Assembly: GCA_014729055.1 (NCBI GenBank)
Contig: WJKO01000477.1
Coordinates: 1 to 6,415 of the forward strand
DNA: 6,415 nt
Direction: 5' to 3'
From: Promethearchaeota archaeon
GTDB taxonomy: Archaea; Asgardarchaeota; Lokiarchaeia; Sigyniarchaeales; Promethearchaeaceae
Below, piece by piece: positions 1 through 5,800 of this stretch (its first letter is position 1; the number at the start of each line of letters is the position of its first letter). The translations under genes were made by a program, and so were the position numbers. The notes under the pieces were generated by a model, which saw only the letters and a program-made list of their open reading frames with translations, had not been told where the DNA came from and made no database searches.

Positions 1-1
1 C

Positions 2-424
2 GTTGTTAATGATGAGGAACAAGAACCAATAGAATTGTATGATGCTGCTGAAGCCCTCGGTGAATACATCGGAATTCGTAAACGATACTTCGAAGATCTT
101 ATTTCTTCAATCGATAACACAGATAAATATAATATCGGTAAAGGTATTAAAGAAGTAACAGGCATTGATGGTGAAGATTGGACAAATAATCCTTGGATTC
201 TACTTATGACAAAGGATAAGGACCAATTCTACCCTTTTTGGTTACTCATTAAACGAGAAAGCGACCTCAGTGGTTTTTTAACGGCATTAGGGCCTGAAGT
301 TTTCTATCAATATATTAAACAGTCGAAGGACAGCCGAGAGGAATTGCGTAAGATTCTCGATTATATCATAAATTACCGGCAAAAATTTAAAACGGTTGTT
401 TTAATTCCAACATTCATTGTTTAA
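2..424 (+). CDS. 3' part of a possible terpene cyclase/prenyltransferase-toroid-like protein, 5' partial, frame stops early
   Basis: The frame is already open at the left edge, so the real start lies upstream; the TTG at 35 is only an internal codon. About 140 residues are visible: an acidic opening (NDEEQEPIE), then helix-like segments rich in aromatic residues (WTNNPWILL, FYPFWLLI) and a run of charged and hydrophobic residues ending YIINYRQK near base 385. After that the residues lose this character (FKTVVLIPTFIV) and the frame hits TAA at 422-424 and again at 428-430. Inserting one base in the AAAA run at 389-392 turns the tail into RQKFKNGCFNSN, which resembles the QW repeat (Q, a few residues, G, one residue, W or F) of squalene cyclases and prenyltransferases. 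The family call is tentative and rests on this motif and the helical pattern. The translated end after about residue 128 is probably not the native sequence. Confidence 0.6.
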   Translation, partial: VVNDEEQEPIELYDAAEALGEYIGIRKRYFEDLISSIDNTDKYNIGKGIKEVTGIDGEDWTNNPWILLMTKDKDQFYPFWLLIKRESDLSGFLTALGPEVFYQYIKQSKDSREELRKILDYIINYRQKFKTVVLIPTFIV

Positions 425-571
425 GATTAACCGTTTGCCCCTTTTGTTACTGATATCATCTTGAGAGCATTTGTCGCACATAAAGAATATCGAAATCATC
501 CAGACGCAAAAAAAGCGTCTTCATTTTATGCAGAATTTTCAAGAGATTTTCTTGCCACTATAGACAACTGA
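389..571 (+). pseudogene. displaced C-terminal end of the upstream toroid-like gene
   Basis: Bases 431-571 read without a stop, in the same frame as the upstream gene, as a protein-like segment of 46 residues starting PFAPFVTDIILRAF and ending in TGA at 569-571. There is no start codon near its beginning. It has the look of an alpha-alpha toroid helix: a hydrophobic helix (VTDIILRAFVAH), a short turn (EYRNHPDAKK) and a second helix (SSFYAEFSRDFL). Between 393 and 429 a different frame reads NGCFNSNIHCLRL. One extra base at 389-392 and one fewer at about 428-430 join all three stretches into a single frame that runs to 571. So this is either a gene broken by two small indels or two homopolymer sequencing errors in an intact gene. 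The TGA lies 4 bases before the end of the convergent HEAT-repeat gene, as expected for a true gene end. Confidence 0.6.
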
Positions 572-575
572 TCCA

Positions 576-1547
576 TTAAAATTTCTTGTATAAATCGTCT
601 AATAGCTTCGCTTTATCCTCATCTTCAATGCCGTTCTTCATTTCTAAAATCTTTTTTAATACTACATCGCCGTATTTCTTCAAGATTGCATGAATAAGAT
701 CCCTTAATTTTTCTTCATTTGCAATTAGATAGAGATTTAATAGTGTAGGAATCACTTCATTGCCCATATTTAAAATACTAATTGCATAAATACTCTCTTC
801 TTTATCCCCTTTCAACGCTTTAACTAATAAATCAGGAATCGCGTTTGGATCGGCAATTTTACTTAATGATCTGGAAGCAATAAGTGATAATCTGCGATCA
901 TCTCCTTCGAGTATCTCTATTAATGGTTTTGCAGCTTCAATGACTTCTAAATCCCCCAATAAAGCACTTGCCGCAATCTGTTTTAATCTATTTTCGGAAT
1001 TCAGAGCGTCAATAAGTTCATCAGCCACGTCATCGATTGGCATATATTTTATTGTTTCAATTACCTCCTCACGAACTTCCGCCTCTTCATCACCTAAACA
1101 GTCAACTATTGGTTTTACAACCTTTTTAGAATAATTTTTATCAAGTCCGTGAATTGCAAATATCCTAATCCACTTTTCCTCATCTTTTAAAGACTCTAAA
1201 AGCGGGTCAACGCATTTTACATGTCGAATGCGGCTTAAACTTCTTACAGCAGCGTTTCTCAAATCTGTATTTTCATCATGTATTTTCGCAGCTAAGATTT
1301 TTATAACTCTGGGATCTCCATATTGGCCGAGAACCTCAATTGCTTTTAATTTTATAACATCTGAAGCGTTCTCATTGTTTATTAGTTCACTTAATGGTTT
1401 AACGATGCGATAATTTCTAAGCCGCCCCATTTCCTCTACAAGATCGCGCTGTTCCTTATAAGAAAAGTTCCTATCTCCCACACGGGTCGTTATTTCATTC
1501 ATAATTTTTTCTATTTTCTTTCTTACACCCTCATCATTAGATGGCAT
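576..1547 (-). CDS. HEAT-repeat (PBS-lyase type) protein, 323 aa
   Basis: A complete soluble protein, read on the minus strand from ATG at 1547-1545 to TAA at 578-576. Residues 1-43 form a charged N-terminal helical region. From about 44 to 300 there are some seven to eight helical repeats of about 30 residues with the HEAT pattern: an aspartate-proline or acidic turn, then a hydrophobic helix, then a repeating A-A-x-x-L core. Clear examples are YGDPRVIKILAAKIHDENTD, LRNAAVRSLSRIRHVKCVDP and IADPNAIPDLLVKAL. A lysine-rich helical tail closes the protein (KAKLLDDLYKKF). No signal peptide, membrane segment or catalytic motif is seen. HEAT solenoids of this kind usually act as protein-binding scaffolds; the E-Z type also occurs in phycobilin lyases, but nothing here points to a lyase. 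The start has AGGGA 8 bases upstream on the coding strand and a TATA box about 40 bases upstream. It is transcribed divergently from the DeoR-family regulator. The specific partner and role cannot be read from the sequence. Confidence 0.93.
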   Translation of the reverse strand: MPSNDEGVRKKIEKIMNEITTRVGDRNFSYKEQRDLVEEMGRLRNYRIVKPLSELINNENASDVIKLKAIEVLGQYGDPRVIKILAAKIHDENTDLRNAAVRSLSRIRHVKCVDPLLESLKDEEKWIRIFAIHGLDKNYSKKVVKPIVDCLGDEEAEVREEVIETIKYMPIDDVADELIDALNSENRLKQIAASALLGDLEVIEAAKPLIEILEGDDRRLSLIASRSLSKIADPNAIPDLLVKALKGDKEESIYAISILNMGNEVIPTLLNLYLIANEEKLRDLIHAILKKYGDVVLKKILEMKNGIEDEDKAKLLDDLYKKF

Positions 1548-1584
1548 TGTATCAATCCCTTATAGCTTTTAGAAATTAACTAAA

Positions 1585-1595
1585 TTTATATATAA
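1585..1595 (-). promoter_or_regulatory. TATA box of the HEAT-repeat gene
   Basis: On the minus strand this reads TTATATATAAA, a strong match to the archaeal TATA element. Its centre is about 43 bases upstream of the ATG at 1547. With the usual spacing of about 25 bases from box to start site, transcription would begin near 1564, giving a leader of about 16 bases that still contains the AGGGA ribosome-binding stretch at 1556-1560. The box is seen directly; the transcription start is inferred. Confidence 0.55.
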
Positions 1596-1614
1596 TCTTC
1601 GCCGTTTCGTTTTG

Positions 1615-1640
1615 ATTATACAATTTATTATACAATTTAT
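1615..1640. repeat. 12-base tandem repeat in the divergent control region
   Basis: The 14-mer ATTATACAATTTAT occurs exactly at 1615-1628 and again at 1627-1640, giving a 12-base tandem unit present just over twice. It lies between the two divergent genes, upstream of the HEAT gene's TATA box. The short arms TTGAT (1612-1616) and ATCAA (1643-1647) flank it as an inverted pair. It could be a protein-binding site, but low-complexity AT sequence can make such repeats by chance. Confidence 0.6.
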
Positions 1641-1687
1641 ATATCAACCTTGCAAATAACTAAAGATTTTTTGAGTCTATACATTAC

Positions 1688-1729
1688 ATCTATATTAAAA
1701 CATAATAAATCTATATTACATCTATATTA
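1688..1729 (+). promoter_or_regulatory. three phased copies of ATCTATATTA, candidate operator
   Basis: The 10-mer ATCTATATTA is present exactly at 1688-1697, 1709-1718 and 1720-1729. The steps are 21 and 11 bases, close to two turns and one turn of the DNA helix, so all three copies face the same side. The first and third copies sit in a longer exact direct repeat, ATTACATCTATATTAAAA, at 1683-1700 and 1715-1732. A looser copy (TCTATACATTA) begins at 1676. The array ends over the likely TATA box of the DeoR-family gene, where a bound repressor would block transcription. Autoregulation by that gene is an inference from position and from the habit of the family. Confidence 0.5.
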
Positions 1730-1732
1730 AAA
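1722..1732 (+). promoter_or_regulatory. probable TATA box of the DeoR-family gene
   Basis: CTATATTAAAA is centred about 41 bases before the ATG at 1768, which would place transcription start near 1752 and leave a leader of about 16 bases. No Shine-Dalgarno-like stretch is seen in that leader, so the message may be translated with little or no leader-based recognition. An identical CTATATTAAAA at 1690-1700 is a less likely alternative because it would give a leader of nearly 50 bases. Confidence 0.45.
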
Positions 1733-1767
1733 AATCCAAAAAAACAACACTTAATTGATGAATACTA

Positions 1768-2574
1768 ATGAGTGATAATTCGTCAAAAGAAAAACTTAAC
1801 GAAAGACAGAAAAAGATACTCGAGAAATTGCAGATCGGTAAGGATATCTCAATAAATGACGTTGCCGAGGAGTTTAATGTCCATCCAATGACAATTCGCA
1901 GAGACTTGAAGTTATTTGAAGAAATGGGGATCGTTGTAAGGACTTATGGTGGTGCAAGAACGAATCCAACCAGAAGAAGCGTGAAATATTTGTCAGACGA
2001 GGATATTAACCTTAATATTGAGAAAAAAGTGGCAATTGCACGTTACGTGGTCGAAAATATCATCAAAGATAATGATTACATCTATTTAGATAGCGGGAGC
2101 ACCATTCTACAAGTAGCAAAAGCGTTGATCCGAAGAAGTCGAATAACCGTTGCTACAAATAGTATTGATATCTTGGCCGAATTGTACCATCAACCTGATG
2201 TAAATACGTTAATTTTGGGCGGAAGTTTGTCAGTTAACTCCTCCTCTATGCATGGACCATATGCAATTCAAAGATTGAAAGCATTAAAAGTATCAAAATC
2301 CATCCTAAGCTGCGACGCCGTAGTCCCCAAACAAGGATTCTTCACAAATAACGATATTGAAGCAACTCTTAATGAATTCGCAATTGAGACTGCTGAAAAA
2401 GGCAATAGATACATCATTGCAGATAGTACAAAAATAGGAGAATTAAGTGCCTATAAGTTTGCTAATTTCAAGGACTTCGATGTATTTGTAACCGATTCAC
2501 ATATAACTGATAAACAACTCAGACTTCTTGAGAATGACATAGACATTGCAATCGCACAAGTTAAACAGCTCTAA
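1768..2574 (+). CDS. DeoR-family transcriptional regulator, 268 aa
   Basis: This is a full-length DNA-binding regulator with the standard two-domain DeoR layout and usual size. Residues about 13-66 form the winged helix-turn-helix: NERQKKIL opens it, ISINDVAEEFNV and HPMTIRRDLKLFEEMG carry the recognition helix, and RTYGGA is the family signature at the wing. Residues about 84-265 form the C-terminal sugar-phosphate sensor domain, with DSGST (108-112) for phosphate binding, ATNS (129-132), ILGG (149-152), HGPYA (162-166), ADSTK (218-222) and VTD (241-243). Members usually repress sugar or nucleoside catabolic genes and release DNA when a phosphorylated sugar binds; the ligand here is unknown. 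The start at 1768 is preferred because the upstream ATG at 1758 meets a stop after five codons. Upstream lie phased repeats that may be its own operator, and the HEAT-repeat gene diverges from it. No metabolic gene is adjacent within the window, so its regulon is not evident. Confidence 0.95.
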   Translation: MSDNSSKEKLNERQKKILEKLQIGKDISINDVAEEFNVHPMTIRRDLKLFEEMGIVVRTYGGARTNPTRRSVKYLSDEDINLNIEKKVAIARYVVENIIKDNDYIYLDSGSTILQVAKALIRRSRITVATNSIDILAELYHQPDVNTLILGGSLSVNSSSMHGPYAIQRLKALKVSKSILSCDAVVPKQGFFTNNDIEATLNEFAIETAEKGNRYIIADSTKIGELSAYKFANFKDFDVFVTDSHITDKQLRLLENDIDIAIAQVKQL

Positions 2575-2779
2575 TGGGATGTAATTTATCCCTTGGTTTA
2601 AGATATTGCTGAATAAAATAAATGTCTTTACAAAATTTATTGACAATTCAAGTCTTAAATTATCTTGTTGAATTTGCTGGGATATATCAAATCTTATCCA
2701 AATAATAATTATAAGAGTTGAAAATGAAATTATCATATAGAATATTTGAATTCAATACTATGTTTTTATGGTGGAGTAA
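2575..2779. other. intergenic region with two weak hairpins and a possible promoter
   Basis: No credible gene is seen in these 205 bases. Directly after the regulator's stop, GGGAT (2576-2580) and ATCCC (2588-2592) can form a 5-pair hairpin with a 7-base loop. Further on, AATAAAT (2617-2623) and ATTTATT (2635-2641) form a perfect 7-pair AT-only hairpin with an 11-base loop. Neither is followed by a strong T-run, so terminator function is uncertain. The right end supplies the start signals of the giant surface protein; CATATAGAATATTT at 2734-2747 is a TATA-like candidate about 40 bases ahead of its ATG. Confidence 0.35.
2770..2776 (+). promoter_or_regulatory. purine-rich ribosome-binding stretch before the giant surface protein
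   Basis: GGTGGAG ends 3 bases before the ATG at 2780-2782. Its GGAG core matches the anti-Shine-Dalgarno end of 16S rRNA, although the spacing is short. A tiny overlapping frame (ATG GTG GAG TAA at 2768-2779) ends one base before the gene's own ATG. The stretch supports 2780 as the start, as does the signal peptide that follows. Confidence 0.5.
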
Positions 2780-2860
2780 ATGAATCGAAATCGCAAAAGT
2801 GTATTATATTTATCAAGCTTAGTAGTTCTTTCCTTGTTATTATTTATGGTTCCCGTAAAT
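2780..2860 (+). other. signal peptide of the giant surface protein
   Basis: A short basic n-region (MNRNRKS) is followed by a hydrophobic core from residue 8 to 26 (VLYLSSLVVLSLLLFMVPV), then a polar, asparagine- and aspartate-rich stretch. This fits a Sec signal peptide. No lipobox cysteine is present. The cleavage position is not sharp, and an uncleaved N-terminal anchor is also possible. Confidence 0.8.
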
Positions 2861-5800
2861 AACATGCAAAATAATGATGAAAATCAATTTATTCATGATA
2901 ATAATGGAGGGGATCAACTAGATACTTTAGAATCTGCGGGAGATGGGGAAATATTGCAGAGTTACAATTTATGGACATTTAATGACTCACAATTTGATGG
3001 AGGCACAGATGATTGGGGAGGTTGGGTCCCTCAAGCATCGGATAATGATGCTTTTATTTCAATAGACACAGGCGATGATGAGGTGGACTTTGAGGTAACA
3101 GGACGTATTGGCTCGCGCCCAAATGATTGCCCTCAGATGAAATTAGACGTAGAACCATTTTTTATGGGCGAGCTTGTCATAAGTTGGCGTTATTATAATA
3201 TGGAACCTGGGGACGGGGATGTCTTTGGTATCTATTATTATAATGTAACTACGGAATACTGGTCAGAATTGGAAACATGCAGTTATTCTGGAGCGAATAA
3301 AAATAATAACGGTGAAGATACAATATCAATAACTTCGGATATGCAACCTTACGATCCTCTTTTTCAGCTAGTTATTGTCTTTAACGCAGAAAAAGGGTTG
3401 CTTCCCTATGATTCTAGCGATGATAGAGGATATGTTGAATATGTCACCTTGAAAACATATGAAATTGTCAAATGGGAAAACAACGGCGATGAAATACCCC
3501 AACAAGATGCACAAACGATATTTACATATATCAAACCTGAACAAGACGGATGGGATGCGTCCAATGTTTTACTTGAATATAAACTTAATGACAATGATTT
3601 GGATTCTGGAGCCGTATCTGCAGCCACCATGAATCCATTTGTAATACCATATATGTATTCTCACAGTATAAATCCCAGTTACTATGATTGGGCGGATGAC
3701 GTTTACTATCGAATTCATATTAACGGTTCAGATAGTGGAGAATGGCATAGATATTCAGATGATACGCTTAAAGGAGGAGAAGTTGGTCATTTCAACCTAA
3801 CCGATAACAGAGCACCATACTATAGCAATGATGGTTTAGTGACTTCACCTTTAACCTACGATCAAAATGCAGAATTTGGTATTACTTGGACGGATTATAC
3901 AGGAGATTCGAATTTAAGTACGGTCTATGCATATCTCGATAATGGATCCGTGCCAGAATTGGACGATTTTCAAGTTGCAAATAAAACAGCGTGGTCGTCA
4001 GGTATTCAAACTGGAGAATTCATATTTGAGATCCCCCATGAATGTCTTACATATCGAGAAATCTTTCATATTATGGTACACGCTGTTGATCAGCAAGGAA
4101 ACGGTGCATATTATACAAATAGTTATTCTGTTGTAGATAATACCGATCCTGTCTATGATAATCATTCTATATCTCATAGTGGCAACCCCGATTATAATGA
4201 ATCCGTCACTATTGAATATGATATATTAGAACCCTCGGATGCTAGCGGATTTTACACAGATTGCCGAGACATTGAACTGCTATATAGCGTGAATTCAGAA
4301 CCGACTCTTGTAGGAGACTATCCTAATTCCATCTCCGTAGATAGCCCAACAATTACAAGAGATGGTGGCGCAATTCAATTTATTGTTGACGAAGGCGAAT
4401 ACGAATACGGAGATACCGTATATTATTGTCTTAATATGTCGGATCAAGCGGGAAATATTATTGATGATCATTCAGAAGGACATTCATTTACAGTTAACGA
4501 TACATCAGCACCGGATGTGGATAAAAGCCCATATAATGATATAGATAGTAACTATTATAGCAATAAAGACCTTACTTTTAATATTTCCGAGCCACTAGAC
4601 GCTAGTGGTCTCGACGATACCAGTCTGAGTGTTTGGATAAAAAATGGAGACAGTGATTTCGATAATGGAGGGCAGCAAATCACCGATTTCTCAAAAAACG
4701 GAATTAATTATACATTTACCATCCAAAAGGAAGGTAATTTTACGTTTGGTGATGTTTGGTATTATAAATTGAATGGAACGGATTTAGCAACAAATCCAAA
4801 TGTACTTACAGTAGAAGGTAATTTCGAATTAATTGATCTACAAGGACCATTTATCACTTATTTAGGAGCGCAATCCAATAATACGATCGCTGAATACAAT
4901 AAGGATGTTAAAATTGTTTTTAATTCAGATGAAGTGGATGAATTTGGGGCAGGTTTCGATGACATCTTTTTATTAATAAAAAATGGAAGCAATCCTATTG
5001 AATTTGGAGATCCAAACACAGTAAAACTTAGTTGGAGTGAAAATAACAGTAAAGAATATGTATTTCTTATTGATAAGTCCTATCTTTCAGCAAGATCAGG
5101 GGAAGAACTACATTATACTATAAAAGCGAGTGATATTATTAGTAATAACCAGACAGAACAAGGAATCATATTTCCTTCAGATTATGTAAAACCTCATATC
5201 AATTGGGTCTCAGATAATGCAACTGCTAATGAACTTGAACATAACGAAAATCTGGGTGTTTCCTTATATATTGAAGAGCCAACTGACGCAAGCGGTTTTA
5301 TCACATCGGGCGATAATTTATATCTTTATTATTATATAGGACCAACCTCACCATTGGATCCGAGTGTTGGCACCCCTCTTTCATTTACTGGTAATGTTAA
5401 TGAAGAAAGCGGAACCTATGAATGTATTTTACCTGCGAGCTTTTTTGCATGGAATGAAAGAGTGTGGTATTGGGGAAATGTTACAGATGAAGATGGAAAC
5501 TGGAATAGTACATTTGAAGCCGGAAATGTATTATATTTCGATGCTGTTGATAATGTTAATCCAAAATTAGAAGTCTATAGTTCTTCAACAGATGATTCAT
5601 CCTATGATCAAAGTAAGGAAATATCGATAAATGCGCTAGAACCGAGTGATGCAAGTGGTATGAATAGTGTTACGGTCTATTATGGTTTGGAGAATCCCGC
5701 AGTTTCATCAGTTTCAAATAATGGTTCAGTTGTATTAGATAGTATTTTGCATGATGGTGGTGATTTGTCTCTATATTTGCCCGTAGAAGCAACCTACGGT

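Noticed and set aside
35..37. TTG at 35 as the start of the first gene
   Set aside because: The frame is open to the window edge and the residues before it (NDEEQEPIE) look coding, with no ribosome-binding stretch; the gene simply enters from the left.
940..1413. Two 61-64 codon open frames on the plus strand inside the HEAT-repeat gene (940-1134 and 1228-1413)
   Set aside because: Their serine- and phenylalanine-rich products are what antisense reading of a helical, charged gene gives; the HEAT gene explains this DNA fully.
1615..1732. Short repeats in the divergent spacer as a CRISPR array
   Set aside because: The units are 10-18 bases, AT-only or nearly so, and separated by 0-14 bases; they lack the repeat and spacer lengths of CRISPR and no cas gene is nearby.
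2576..2592. GGGAT/ATCCC hairpin as a firm terminator for the regulator gene
   Set aside because: The stem has only five pairs and no T-run follows, so it is mentioned only within the intergenic entry.
2497..2736. 79-codon open frame on the minus strand across the regulator's 3' end
   Set aside because: It overlaps the end of the well-supported DeoR-family gene, the rest lies in AT-rich spacer, and its isoleucine-rich product resembles no recognisable protein.
3406..5570. Several 60-74 codon open frames within the giant gene on either strand
   Set aside because: All lie inside the continuous 1212-codon frame, whose repeats, signal peptide and conserved motifs show it to be the real coding frame.
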